Made by a program: the position numbers and the translations under genes. The notes under the pieces were generated by a model that was given only the letters and a program-made list of their open reading frames with translations, had not been told where the DNA came from and did no database searches. A stretch of 64,000 nt of DNA from Botryosphaeria dothidea. Lineage: Eukaryota > Ascomycota > Dothideomycetes > Botryosphaeriales > Botryosphaeriaceae. Shown here piece after piece: positions 20,301 to 32,150 of this stretch. The stretch spans positions 3,162,001 to 3,226,000 of the forward strand of contig WWBZ02000033.1 of the NCBI GenBank assembly GCA_011503125.2, read 5' to 3'. The stretch's first letter is position 1. Each line of letters starts with the position of its first letter.

Positions 20301-22002
20301 ACGACCAAGGAACTGAACGTGCGGCTGCCGTCAAGAACAACGTCTCGTCCACCGCCAATCTCAGGACCGTTGCCATTCTTCCCGTCACTGGGGGAATTCC
20401 CGTTGTCGAGTTTGCTAGCAGACTGGTGAACGCTCTTCATCAAATTGGTCTGCCGAACAGGGTGGTCTCACTCAACCAAGCTGCCATTCTCAATCATCTT
20501 GGAAGACACGCATTCAATCGAATGGGTAAACTCAAGTTGTCCCAGTATCTCGCCGATCTGGAGGAGAAGTACAGTATGATTCTCTATGTTGCCGATACAA
20601 ACGTCAAGTCTCCATGGACCCAAACCTGTATCACTCAAGCCGATTGTATCCTCCTCGTCGGATTGGCAGAAGGATCCCCCGCAATTGGTGAATATGAGCG
20701 GTTCCTTCTCACTACCAAGACAACAGCCAGGAAGGAACTGGTACTCCTTCATTCAGAACGGTACTGCCCTCCAGGCCTGACACGAAAATGGTTGCGCAAT
20801 CGCATGTGGATCAACGGCAGTCATCATCACATCCAGATGTCGTTCCGTACCGCACCTGAACCCATGCATCCTACCCACCGAAGATTCGGAACTGCACTCA
20901 AACAACGTGTCCAGGTCCTGCAAGCAGAAATACAGAAATACACTTCGAAACGCGTCCGTCAAACTCCCCTGTACTCGGCTGACACCCCGTATAAAGGTGA
21001 TTTCCACAGGCTGGCCCGTCGTCTATGTAGAAAATCTGTAGGGTTGGTGCTCGGTGGTGGTGGAGCGAGAGGACTGGCTCATATTGGTATCATCCGTGCT
21101 ATGGAAGAGGCCGGTATTCCGATCGACATTGTCGGAGGTACTTCGATTGGTAGTTTCGTGGGTGCCCTCTACGCCTGGGATGCAGATGTCGTCCCCATGT
21201 ATGGTCGTGTCAAGAAGTTTGCGGGCCGCATGGCCAGCATGTGGCGGTTCGCTCTGGACTTGACCTATCCATCGTAAGTTGCCCTCTCCTCTTTTTTGAC
21301 GGTTGCTAATGGCTCAGCGCCTCCTACACCACTGGCCACGAGTTCAACCGCGGAATCTTCAAGACGTTTGGCAACGCCCAGATCGAGGACTTCTGGCTCG
21401 AGTACTACTGCAACACGACCAACATCTCGCGCTCCCGCTCCGAGATCCACACCTCGGGCTACGTCTGGCGCTACGTCCGCGCGTCCATGACCCTCGCCGG
21501 CCTCATCCCGCCGCTGTGCGATGAGGGGAACATGCTCGTCGACGGCGGCTACATCGACAACCTCACCGTCGCCCACATGAAGGCCCTCGGCGCCGACACC
21601 ATCTTCGCCGTCGATGTCGGCTCCCTCGATGACGACACCCCTCAGCAGTTCGGCGATTCCCTCTCCGGCTTCTGGGCTCTCCTGAACCGCTGGAACCCCT
21701 TCAGCGCCTTTCCCAACCCGCCCACGCTCTCCGAGATCCAGGCCCGCCTCGCTTACGTCAGCAGCGTCGACGCCCTCGAGCGCGCGAAGAACACGAAAGG
21801 ATGCCGCTACATGCGTCCCCCGATCGACGCCTACGGCACGCTGGACTTTGGAAAGTTTGACGAGATTCACGATGTCGGGTACAAGTTTGGCAAGGAGTTC
21901 TTGGCCAAGCTGCGGGACGACGGCGAGCTGGGCGGCGTCGAGGAGGGCGAGAAGGAGCGCCAGCTGCGGAGGACCATGGCCCCGAGGAGGGCGAGTATTT
22001 AG
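17328..22002 (+). CDS. NTE1: Lysophospholipase/phospholipase B Nte1 (neuropathy target esterase family)
   Basis: Four exons, 17328-17545, 17594-18945, 18993-21273 and 21318-22002, give 1,511 residues, the usual size for fungal Nte1. Introns of 48, 47 and 44 nt all start GTAAG and end AG; they join [23 protein letters not shown] and [17 protein letters not shown]. Layout: hydrophobic N-terminus (about 24-92) with membrane helices for ER anchoring; cyclic-nucleotide-binding-like domains near 130-240, 670-800 and 835-960 separated by long Ser-rich linkers; C-terminal patatin domain with [13 protein letters not shown] (about 1209), nucleophile GTSIGS (about 1239) and DGGYIDN carrying the dyad Asp (about 1359). 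It deacylates phosphatidylcholine to glycerophosphocholine. The frame upstream of 17,328 opens only at TTG, so this ATG is chosen; a third ATG at 17,349 is possible. Confidence 0.96.
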
Positions 22003-22452
22003 TAGTGTGTATGCTTTATGATAGAGACGAATGATACGCGCAGGCCTTGACAGTTGGATTATGCTCGTGAGCGTGATCGGGATTTCAGTGTGCGAATCTG
22101 ATTTTTTCCCCTCCTTTTGCTGTACTTTCCCATGTCTTTTCTTTCTCTCATTCCTTTTCTCCTTCTCCCCTCTATTTCCAAGCTCCCACATCAAGTAGAC
22201 AATGTCTCGTGGATGATGAAAGAGAAAGTTGGCAAGGAAAGGATTGACGTCCTGCCAAATGGTGGAACCTTTGCCGATAACACGGGTCTGTCAGACAATT
22301 CGGTCATCTCTCGTTAGTTGGAACGTGAGGGGCCTTGAATAGACAAGCCCAAGGTTGAAAATAAGATCCAGTCCACCAAGCATGAAGTCTTCGTCTTTCC
22401 ATTTTCTTTACGTCTCCTTCTTTCCTTCTCTTTTGCGGCTTATCATGCGGTC

Positions 22453-22591
22453 AAGTACGACACAGCATTCCGAAAGCTCCACACTCTCCTCATTGGGCAA
22501 CGCTTTGGAAGGTGATGGCGCAACAAGGCGAAGGGACTTGACCGGGAGCTCCGCACAGTTACCGAGTACAACACAACACTCCGGAAGCTTC
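22453..22591. repeat. Imperfect direct duplication (about 29 bp, 110 bp apart)
   Basis: CAAGTACGACACAGCATTCC... at 22,453 and CGAGTACAACACAACACTCC... at 22,563 agree at 23 of 29 positions by eye, and all six differences are transitions. A partial third unit (GAGTACAACATGG) occurs near 22,634. Transition-only divergence fits mild RIP or simple decay of a duplicated segment. Confidence 0.4.
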
Positions 22592-22797
22592 ATGAGGCAA
22601 TGCGCGGGTCAACGGAATGCTTCATATGGGTGCGGAGTACAACATGGTTGACCAGCGTAGCATAAAATAGTATTTGTTTTTTGCACGTGCTGCCTCCTGT
22701 AATGGCTTCAACTTTCGGTCTGCTCTACATCTTGCTCATTGCACGTCATAGCCGTATACCGGTCGAGCAAGTTCTCTTTGACCACCCTCCAAACATC

Positions 22798-22823
22798 TGT
22801 GTGTGTGTGTGGGGGGGGGGGGG
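22798..22823 (+). repeat. Simple repeat: (TG)n followed by 13 G
   Basis: A short GT dinucleotide run leads directly into a run of thirteen G. No coding relevance; prone to slippage and sequencing error. Confidence 0.8.
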
Positions 22824-23789
22824 TCACAATTCGATACTGTATAAGAAGACGAGAGTAAGCCGTGAAGGGAAAATATGACGACAGCATACGGCGTATTTGT
22901 CGAATATAAATAAGAGACCGAAGACGTGTTGTCTCGGGGACTTTAAGAAAATGGGTTCTTCTACTTAATAATCTAGAGAGCCTCGGCCGCAACTGAGACG
23001 AACGAAGACGTAGGAAAAATGAGAAACAAATATAAGAAGAGTTGCATTTTTCCTCCTTTAGCATAGCGTAACAAATAACAGATAATTTAATAACGATTAA
23101 TAATAGTAACAGCAGCCGAGTAGTTAGAGTTCTCCTTAGAATATAAGATTATATTCAGAGGCGGAAAAAGAGAACTTTCTACTAGTGATACGACTTCATC
23201 GAGTTTAGCGAATATATAGGGTAATTAAAGGCTTTCGCATAGTTTTTTTTAATAGAGGCCCTATAGAGATAAGCGTGTAACACGCTAAAACAGTCATCTA
23301 AACCGTAAGGGAGGGCTTTCCGGTAAATTTGCAGTGCCAAGAAAGCCTATGCGGGTGAATGGCGGCCTACATAAGGGTAAATCAATAAAATCCCACTTGA
23401 TTTAGGGTGTTCCCTGGAAGAAGCGACGACAGGATTTGGTAGCGCACGTGCGAAAACGGAGATTCAAGCACTCGGAGCACTAGATATCTCTGCTCTGTCG
23501 AACCTGTCGCAATAAATTAGTCTCTCCAAAGGGAATTGATAAAAGATCAATGTAAGACGCGATACGTCGCACGAAACTCCATGTATTGGCGGAAACTTAT
23601 GCAAGATTGCCGCGAACTAGCAGTCAGATCACCCATTTTAGGGCAAAGACTAATCCTACCCCAAGCTATTACATTGTAATTATTATTATAGAGAATTTCT
23701 AGACTCGCAAAATTTTAGCTAATTAGTAGAAAGGTCCTCCTCAACTTTATATACGACCTCTTATAGTAATTATTATAGTTTTAGTATGG

Positions 23790-24344
23790 ATAACTACACT
23801 AAAGCCAAATAATTTAGGCCGATTGCCCTACTTAACACGCTAGGGAAGCTACTTGAGAGGATTATAGCAGAGAGAATCTCCCAGGCTACTAAAGTATACG
23901 GCCTGCTCCCTAATATATAGATAGGAGCTAGGAGAAACAGGTCCGCAGTAGCAGCTCTCGACATGCTTATAGAATAGATCTATACTATCTAGGCACAAGA
24001 TCCTAGACTGGTGGCTTTAGTCCTCAGCTTAGACATCTTAGGAGTATACGACCATGTATCTTATAGGAGGCTTCTATATAATATAAAGATGGTAAGGCTC
24101 CCGGAATGGGTAGAAAGATTTACTTACTCCTTCCTATAGGACCGTACTACTTAGTTATTCTTTAGGGACTTTACTAGCCCATTAATTTAGGCCTTAACCG
24201 GGATTCCCTAAGGATCTTTACTATCTCCGATCCTCTACTTATTCTTTGCCTCTAATCTACTTATATAACTACGTAGAGGCAATACTTTCCCCCTTAGATT
24301 TATCGATGATACTAATATCCTTACCTTTAGTAGATCTATAGAAT
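23790..24344 (+). mobile_element. LINE (Tad1-like) reverse transcriptase fragment
   Basis: Treating stops as former Trp or Gln codons, the plus strand reads RPIALLNTLGKLLERIIAER, then GLLPN..IGARRNRSAVAAL, LSLDILGVYDHVSYRRLL, GIP.GSLLSPILYLFFAS and FIDDTNILTFSRS, i.e. the RT palm of a non-LTR retrotransposon. It is interrupted exactly where the next LINE 5' end begins, and its upstream edge is unclear. It differs from the other LINEs here at more than RIP sites, so it is an older or different subfamily. The FIDD motif is intact at about 24,300. Confidence 0.75.
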
Positions 24345-24758
24345 AAAACTAAAAAAAACATAACTATACTAAAAAATCGACCCTAAGCTACGGCGCCGGG
24401 AGAGGACCCTAGGAACTCTTCTAGGCTTCGCGAGTTCTAAAATAGTACTTAAGATAACTATAGCCGCGTAGTAGTTAATATAGAGGATATAGGAAGAGGC
24501 GAATAGCCGCCCCTAGCAACTACCTCTACCTAGCCCTAATATACCCCTAAGAAACCGTAGAGTACCTAGTATAGCGTAGAATATATTAAAAGAGCCTTAA
24601 AAATAGTAGATAATCTTCTCTAAGCCCTATAAACATCCGCTAGCCTTCCTTTAGTCCTCTCTAGCTAGGTAAAAAATTTTCTCGATATTACTAAGATAAT
24701 CTTCTAGGATTATATTACTATCTACTAGAAGGTAACTACTAAGAAGCTAGGGTCTAGA
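24345..24758 (+). mobile_element. LINE 5'-end fragment (copy A1)
   Basis: About 410 bp matching the first 410 bp of the other LINE copies, from AACATAACTATACTAAAAAATCG through the CTACGGCGCCGGGAGAGG block to GAAGCTAGG, heavily RIP-mutated. It stops abruptly and is followed within a few bases by a second LINE 5' end. The missing 3' part means either a later truncation or insertion of copy A. Confidence 0.85.
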
Positions 24759-24762
24759 GAAC

Positions 24763-27201
24763 ACAAAAAAATAACCACGCCAAAAAATCGACCCCAAGCT
24801 ACGGCGCCGGGAGAGGGCCCTAGGGACTCTCCTAGGCTCAGCGAGACTTAAAATACTACTTAGAGCAGCTGTAGCCGCGTCGTGGTTGATGTAGAGGCCG
24901 CAGGAAGGGGCGAACAGCCCCCTCCAGCAACCACCTCTACCTAACTACAACGCACCCCTAATAAACCGCAGGGTATCTAGTACAGCGTAGAATACGTTAA
25001 AAGAGCCTCAAAGATAGCAGATACCCTCCTCCAAGCCCTACAAGCATCCGCTAGCCTCCCTTTAGTCCTCTCTAGCCAGGTAAAAAATTTTCTCGATATT
25101 GCTAAGACAATCTTCTAGGATTATATTACTATCTACTAGGAGGCAACCACCAAGGAGCCAGGCCTTAAGGATATCCTTAAAGAGGTCTAACAGATCTAAA
25201 AGACAGTTAACCGTATCCAGGCTACCTCTATACCTATATCTAACACTCGCAGCTAGGTATAAATTATAGCCCAAGCAGCCCCGAAGCCCCCTACCCCCCC
25301 AGCTACTACTAAACTTACCCTCTACCTCCTAGAGATAGTAAATAGATAAGAAGTAGCTAAGCTCTTAAATAAGGCAATTATTAGAAAGATCTAGGCAGGA
25401 AAAAGCTAGGCGTGTAAGAAAGTACTTACTACTAAGAAGCTCCCTAGTAGAGACGTTAGGATCTTTATACCGGATAAAGCAACTAGAATAGCCCTTCTCT
25501 AGGACTAGGAATGGACTATAGGACTAGAAAAAGAAGTTAGGCCTAACTAGTAGCTATACTTAGTACTAGTACACAACGTCCCTCGAGAAGGAATCGATAC
25601 TATAGACCCCTAAGCCATCTAAACTATCTAGGAGTAGAACCTATCTCTATACCTAGGACTACGTATTAGTAAGCTAGCCTAGCTAAAGAGGAAGCTTCTA
25701 GAGGGGAAAACTTACTTAGCCATCATCCTTAGTACTATAAACCCCGAAACTACTAACTAGATTATTAATAAGGAGCTTATTATTAAGTTTGCTATCTATA
25801 TAGCGTAGTACTATAATATAGCCCTTATAGTAACCTAGTATTTTAAGTGCTAGGCCTACGGTTATATTACTAACTACTATAAAAAGAAGGAAAAGTATAG
25901 ATAGTGCGGTAAGGTATATAATACTAGGAACTACCCTAAGGAAAGCACGTAGTACGTAAACTACTCCTAAAGGCATATAGCCTAGAGCAACGCCTACCTA
26001 ATACGTAGAGCCTACTATACTAAGGCCGCCTAGGCCCGCCTAGTAGTACTAGAAAGGCACCGGGAAGGACCCCTAATAACTAAGATATAGCTCTAAACTA
26101 ACTAGCTAACGGTCGGACTAAGGAAGAGAATTAGAGAGGAGAAGCCGGTTAAGAGGGGACTAGGCAGGCTAAGAGACTTAAGCCGCCCCCTACCTCCTAA
26201 CTAAATAAGGTTTACTAGACTTAATAGCTTATAACACGCCTTAGAGAAGCCCGCGGGAACTCCCTCCTTATAGCCTATACTACTAGCCCCCTCGTAGCCG
26301 GACCTAGAGATAGAAGGAAGTTAATATTAGATATAGGCTCTCTCTCTATCGTATAGTATAACGTCTATAAGAGTAAGAATAGAGTAATACTCCCGCTCTT
26401 TAAGGAAGTAGACCTAAAGATCTACTATATCCTAGCTATCTAGGAACCTTAGAGGAACCCGAGGGTTAAGATAATAGTAAGATACCCTACCTACTATATA
26501 GTTTTTCCCTAGAAGAGAGTAGTAAGAATCTACTTCTTTATAAGTAAGGCTATTAGCCCCGACTCCTAGTAAGCAATAGTCTATTTACTAGATCTTATTA
26601 TACTATCCCTTATTACTAGGATATATATAATCTATATCTATAACTACTATAACCCCCTACTAGCCTCCTATATTAGTACGGCTCTAGAAACCTTAGCGCT
26701 TCTCCTAGAAGCCCTTAGAAAACTAGGGGAGTATATCCTACTAGGGGACTTTAACCTTTACTATCCTACCTAGAGAGATATTACCTCCCCTATATACTAT
26801 ACTCTTATAGACGACCTTATTAAAATAGCTACGATAGCTAGCCTTAATCTAGCCCTTCTAAGAGGTACTATTACTAGGAGAGAGAGTAGTAGCGAGAGTA
26901 CCCTAGACCTTATCTTTACTATACGGTAGCTAGAGGAGAGAATCCTTAGCTATAGAGTTAGTTAGAAGCTCGAATCCTCCTTAGATTACCTACCTATCCT
27001 TACTATACTTAATATCTCCCCTACTTCTATAGAACTACGTCCTCTAAGGCCCTAGTAGAAAAAAGTAGACTAGAATAGAACTAATTAGGTACTCTAAATA
27101 AAGCTCGAATACCTTAGAGTAGCCCCTCTTAATACGAAAGCAGACCTAGACTACTTTACGGAACTACTCTAGGAGGTCATCTAAAAAATAATCTAGGAAA
27201 C
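24763..27201 (+). mobile_element. LINE A, Tad1-like, left part (continues at 49,047)
   Basis: Starts at ATAACCACGCCAAAAAATCGACC, the common LINE 5' end. It contains a dead ORF1 (gag-like, ending in degraded CCHC knuckles near 25,850-25,930) and the start of ORF2 with an endonuclease/exonuclease/phosphatase domain (LLGDFNLYYPTW-like at about 26,736-26,772). It is cut at 27,201 by a Copia insertion; the same reading resumes at 49,047. The first ~280 bp are lightly mutated and differ from other copies at non-RIP positions too, so it is a diverged subfamily. The cut lies at the same internal position (about 2.44 kb) as expected from LINE B. Confidence 0.85.
27197..27201 (+). repeat. Copia target-site duplication GAAAC (partner 49,047-49,051)
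   Basis: Identical five bases directly flank the two Copia LTRs, and LINE A sequence continues on both outer sides. Confidence 0.9.
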
Positions 27202-27401
27202 TGTTGAGAAAACAGCCGTACTGGCCGTGGTTTGGTCATCCGGCAATGCTAGATGAGCAGACTAGTTAAGGGCTGCTAGGCCTTCCTAGACAGGACTAGT
27301 GTAGCACGTGACCCATACGTATATCTTCCAGTGTGGTCACGGTAGGTAGAAGAAAGAAATATCTTTCTATAAGCTATCTCTATACCGCTGCTGTCGCAAT
27401 A
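27202..27401 (+). repeat. Copia 5' LTR (lightly mutated)
   Basis: Begins TGTTGAGAAAACAG and ends GTCGCAATA (former ...ACA). It keeps its TG, CA and GTG contexts. Same length as the 3' LTR at 48,847; about 27 differences by hand, all C-to-T or G-to-A in the 3' copy. Confidence 0.95.
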
Positions 27402-27877
27402 GGTTATAAGCCCGGGTTCGTGTACCCGATAGAGAAGCTTTTTAAGTGTTTCCGCTGGGTGTAGGATCCCTTAAACGTCTACGAAAAGACGTATTGCCTC
27501 TATAGTCGGGTCTGTATGCAACCTAGTACCGGCAGCTGAATACGGTCCTTATCGGTTAAGGAAATTAGCAGCGCGACTGGACTGCGTATCGCGATTGGTT
27601 CGCGTACTCGAGGAAGCTGTATCCTTAGGCCTGGGTTTGCGCTAGGAGAATTAGTACTCGACGCCTGTTATTGCCCCGCTGGAAGTAGACGTCTTACTAC
27701 CGATAACCGCTCTACTACGTGCCGTTCGACTACGTGGCCTCTTTTAAGCAACCCCCCTTCGCACTTTAAATAACTACTATTTAATACGACCTTTTATGCG
27801 TAATATATTGGACACGATTGACCGCAGTTTACTCTTTCTACTACAATTACATTCTCATTTTCTTACTTTCTCTCAAC

Positions 27878-28897
27878 ATGGACTCTTCCGACCCTTTTGC
27901 GAAGCGTCGGCCCGTTCTAATTCTTTTAAGACAAAATAAGGACGCCTGGTTCCCGTTAATGAAGGTATGGCTGGAAGGTGAAGGTCTATACTACACCATT
28001 ACCAACTCTACTAATCCTTCTATACCGGATAGTTAGTTCGGTGCAGGATTTGGAAGCACCAAGGACGACTCGAGGGCCCAGTATTGGATAAGGATTTGCA
28101 TTAACGAAGACGATGCCGAGAGAGTGCGAGACCTTAACTTAGCCAAGCTCGTGTAGGAATCTCTAAAGGATAAGTACTTAGAGAAGCTCTAAGGTATCGG
28201 CAGGCAACACCTGCTAAACTACGTCAATTACTAAATAGAGCCTGAAACCACTATTGAGACCGCCTGGACCCAGCTTCAAACGCTGGGAAAGAAGCTCGCT
28301 GCCTTCGATAAGGATATGAAGAATATTACTTTAGAGAAGGCACGCTTCCAGCGTCTGTTACAAGCGCTTCCGGACTCGTACTAGTCGATCCGGATGAGCC
28401 TTGACGTCCAGAAGGACATCTCGGTCGAGGACGGCATTGCACTACTGCAGGAGGAGGAATTACGTCAAAATGGAACCTCTGCTGCGCTCGCAGCAAGGTA
28501 GTAGAACTAAGATAGAACCTCCGCCGGACCTCGCCGCCGCAGCCTAACGAGAGACGGATAAAGCGGGTGCTACCTCTGTGACCGAAACTACCGCGTTCGC
28601 GACTGCAAATACCTTTCGGAAGCGCGTGGTCTTATATAGAAGAAGCGCGCAGCGCGGAGGAGCCAGCCATCTTATCTTGCTGCATAGCTAAAGACTCTAC
28701 AAGATTAAATCAACCAACTAAAGGCCTTCCAAGCCGTCGAGAATAAGCCTATCCACGATAATAAAGCTGCTAAAAGCTAAGAAATTAGCAGTGAAGAAGA
28801 GGACGTTGAGGAGATTGCTGCACTATTAAAATCTGTTACTAGTAAGCTTCCTAAAGATATCTAGATTACAGATTCCGCTGTATCTATATATATAACT
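27878..28897 (+). pseudogene. Copia gag and start of protease (dead)
   Basis: ATG at 27,878 opens MDSSDPFAKRRPVLILLRQ, continues for 52 codons to a TAG, then reads on through former Trp/Gln stops: YWIRICINEDDAERVRDLN, TAWTQLQTLGKKLAAFDKDM, FQRLLQALPDSY. This resembles the UBN2-type Copia gag. A zinc knuckle follows at about 28,570 (CYLCDRNYRVRDC) whose His position is Tyr, a CAC-to-TAC change. At about 28,857 WITDSAVSIYIT is the protease active-site region (DSGA class), after which LINE C begins. Confidence 0.85.
28882..28897 (+). repeat. LINE C target-site duplication (partner 40,061-40,076)
   Basis: ATCTATATATATAACT occurs on both sides of LINE C. The first few bases may belong to the LINE's ATCT tail, so the true duplication is about 12-16 bp. 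Confidence 0.85.
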
Positions 28898-28903
28898 GAA
28901 AAC

Positions 28904-29482
28904 ATGACCACACCAAAAAATCGACCCCAAGCTACGGCGCCGGGAGAGGGCCCTAGGGACTCTCCTAGGCTTCGCGAGTCCCAAAATAGTACTCAAGACA
29001 ACTGCAGCCGCGAAGTGGTTGATGTAGAGGACACAGGAAGAGGCGAACAGCCTCCCCCAGTGACTACCTCTACCCAGCCCCAATACACCCCCAAGAAACC
29101 GCAGAGCACCCAGTACAGCGTAGAATACGTTGAGAGAGCCTCAAAAACAGCAGACACCCTCCTCCAAGCCCTACAAACATCCGCTAGTCTCCCTTCAGTC
29201 CTCTCCAGCCAGGTGAAAAATTTTCTCGACATTGCCAAGACAATCTTCCAGGATCATATTACTATCTGCCAGGAGGCAGCCACCAAGGAGCCAGGCCTTA
29301 AGGACATCCTCAAAGAGGTCCAACAGGTCCAAAAGACAGTCAACCGTATCCAGGCTACCTCTACACCCACACCCAACACTCGCAGCTGGGCACAAATTGC
29401 AGCCCAAGCAGCCCCGAAGCCCCCTACCCCCCCAGCCACTACTAAACTTACCCTCCACTTCCCAGAGACAGTAAATAGATAA
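28904..29482 (+). pseudogene. LINE C ORF1 (gag-like), best-preserved copy in the window
   Basis: Open for 192 codons from ATG 28,904: MTTPKNRPQATAPGEGPRDS, then a helical segment (VKNFLDIAKTIFQDHITICQ, DILKEVQQVQKTVNRIQAT) and a Pro/Ala linker (QAAPKPPTPPATTKLTLHFP). It stops at a TAG/TAA pair, after which the same frame continues with the gag core (RDVRIFIPDKATRTALLQD, LVHNVPREGID) to two CCHC-like knuckles near 29,975-30,070, several Cys and His changed to Tyr. The original ORF1 would be near 400 residues. It bound element RNA; now not functional. Confidence 0.8.
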
Positions 29483-31943
29483 GAAATAGCCAAGCTCTTA
29501 AATGAGGCAATCATCAGAAAGATCTAGGCAGGAAAAAGCTGGGCGTGCAAGAAAGTACTTGCTGCTAAGAAGCTCCCCAGTAGAGACGTTAGGATCTTTA
29601 TACCGGATAAAGCAACCAGAACAGCCCTTCTCCAGGACTAGGAATGGACTACAGGACTAGGAAAAGAAGTCAGGCCTAACCAGCAGCTATACTCAGTGCT
29701 AGTACACAACGTCCCTCGAGAAGGAATCGACACCACAGACCCCCAAGCCATCCAAACCATCCAGAAGTAGAACCTATCTCTACACCCAGGACTACGTATC
29801 AGCAAGCTGGCCTGGCTAAAGAGGAAGCTCCCAGAGGGGAAAACTCACTCGGCCATTATCCTCAGCACCACAAACCCCGAAACCGCCAACCAGATCATTA
29901 ATAAGGGGCTAGTTATTAACTTTGCTATCCATATAGCGTAGTACTATAACGCAGCCTTTACAGTAACCCAGTGTTTCAAGTACCAGGCCTACGGACATAT
30001 TACTAACCATTATAAAAAGAAGGAAAAGTACGGATAGTGTAGCAAGGCATATAATACTAGGGACTGCCCTAAGGAAAGCATACAGTACGCAAACTACTCT
30101 TAAAGGCACACAGCCTAGAGCAACTCCTGCCCAGCACGCAGAGCCTACCATACTAAGGCCGCCCAGGCCCGCCTAGTAGCACCAGAAAGGCACCGGGAAG
30201 GACCCCTAATAACTAAAATATAGCCTCAAACTAACTAGTTGACCGTTGGACTAAGGAAGAGGATTAGGGAGGAGGAGCCGGTTAAGAGGGGACCAGGCAG
30301 GCCAAGAGACTTAAGCCGCCCCCCGCCTCCTAACTAAATAAGGTTCACCGGACTCAACAGCTCACAACACGCCTTAGAGGAGCCCGCGGGAACTCCCTCC
30401 TCATAGCCCACACTACTAGCCCCCTCGTAGCCGGACCTAGAGATAGAAGGAAGTCAATATTAGACATAGGCTCTCTCTCTATTATACAGTATAACGTCCA
30501 TAAGAGTAAGGATAGGGTAATACTCCCGCTCTTTAAGGAAGTAGACCTAAAGATCTACTATATCCTAGCTATCTAGGAACCTTAGAGGAACCCGAGGGTC
30601 AAGACAACAGTAAGACACCCTGCCTACTATATAGTTTTTCCCTAGGAGGGAGTGGCAAGAACCTACTTCTTTATAAGCAAGGCTATTAGCCCCGACTCCT
30701 AGCAAGCAACAGTCCATTCACCAGATCTCATCATACTATCCCTCATTACTAGGACACATACAATCTATATCTATAACTACTACAATCCCCCGCCAGCCTC
30801 TTATACTAGTATAGCGCTAGAAACCCTATCTCTTCTACCGGAAGTTCTTAGAAAACCAGGGGAGTATATTCTCCTAGGGGACTTTAACCTCTACTATCCT
30901 ATCTAGGAAGGTATAACCTCCCTAATATACTATACCCTAGCGGATAACCTAATTAAGATAGCTACCGCAGCTAATCTTAACCTAGCCCTTCTAAGGAGCA
31001 CTATTACTAGACGAGATAGTAGTAACGAGAGTACTCTAGACCTTATCTTTATATTACGGTGGCTAGAGGAGAGAATCCTTAGCTATAGAGTTAGCTAGAA
31101 GCTCGAATCATCCTCTAACCACCTACCTATCCTTACTATACTTAATTTTTCTCCTACCCCCGTAGAACTACGCCCCCTAAGGCTCTAGTAGAAGAAAGTA
31201 GACTAGAAGAGAACTAATAATATACTCTAATTAAAGCTCGAACACCTTAAAGCAGCCCCTCTTAATACTAAAGTAGACCTAGATTACTTTACTATACTAC
31301 TCTAGGAGGCTATCTAAAGAATAATCTAGGAGACTATCCTAGTAGCGAGACCCTCGCCCTAGGCCTCTATATAATAGATAAAGGAGTGTTCGGACCTAGT
31401 ATACTAGGCTAGAGTAGCTAGAAGGAAGTAGACGGCTATAGGGAGGGAGGAGGACTAGGTAGTATACTAAACTATTACTAATAGCAAGAAGAGGTAGATT
31501 AGAAGAGATAGAATAAAAGTATGGCGCAGAATAGTAGCTAAGATTACTTCGGACCTATCTATACTCTAGAAGCTCTTAAAGTAGGTAAGAATAAGGGTAC
31601 TAGAACCTCTAGCCCTATCTTAGTTCCTACCCCTCTAGGAAGTAGATAAATAACTATATTACGATAACTAGTCTAAGGCAGAAATCCTTACTAACTAGTT
31701 CTTCCTACCTTCTAGGGCTACCGACCTCTTAGATCTAGATAGGTATATATACCTAGTGCTAGTAGAGATTCCCTAAGACCTTACTAAAGAGTAGGTTCTC
31801 TATACTATTAAGAAGCTTCCCTTAGATAAGGTACTAGGCCTAGATAAGATTACTAATAGGTTCCTAAAGTAATACGCTAAGATACTAAGGGGACCCCTTA
31901 CTAGGCTCTTTTAGGAATGCCTCGCACTTAGATACCACCCTAG

Positions 31944-32127
31944 TATTAGGGCTCAACCTTAGAATAATCGCTAAAAGGTATATTACGCTATATACGTTAA
32001 GCTAGACTTAAGGAGAAAGAGAAGAAGTCGTAGAAGAAAGAGGAAAGTTATATACAAGAAAGGCTTGGCGTCACGTGATCTGCCGATGATCCTCTGAGGC
32101 TTGATCCTGAGGCTTCAGACTCTAACA
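31944..32127 (-). repeat. Gypsy 3 3' LTR
   Basis: Plus-strand ends TATTAGGGC (former TGT) and CTCTAACA. Its outer ~45 bp are RIP-mutated (AGAATAATCGCTAAAAGG versus AGGATGATCGCTGAAAGG in the partner), the rest is clean. Confidence 0.93.
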
Positions 32128-32130
32128 TCA

Positions 32131-32149
32131 CCCCCCCCCTCCTCCTCCC
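32131..32149 (-). other. Gypsy 3 polypurine tract
   Basis: On the minus strand GGGAGGAGGAGGGGGGGGG stands three bases before the 3' LTR. This is the expected plus-strand primer site and fixes the element's orientation. Confidence 0.85.
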
Positions 32150-32150
32150 G

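Larger units (their letters stand above)
22003..23789. other. Transition zone from genes to RIP-mutated DNA; no gene supported
   Basis: About 1.8 kb. From 22,003 to about 22,880 it has normal composition: Nte1 3' flank, a CT-rich stretch near 22,110-22,180, an imperfect ~29-bp duplication (22,453-22,481 and 22,563-22,591), and a TG/poly-G tract. From about 22,880 it becomes AT-rich with increasing TA dinucleotides and stops in all frames. The stretch 23,000-23,790 is probably a decayed element but I cannot assign a family. Confidence 0.5.

Noticed and set aside
21265..22194. 309-codon antisense frame over the Nte1 3' end
   Set aside because: It is the complement of the conserved Nte1 patatin exon in GC-rich sequence, with no homology of its own.
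22681..23064. Small frames around the TG/poly-G tract
   Set aside because: They cross a simple repeat and enter RIP-mutated DNA, with no motif.
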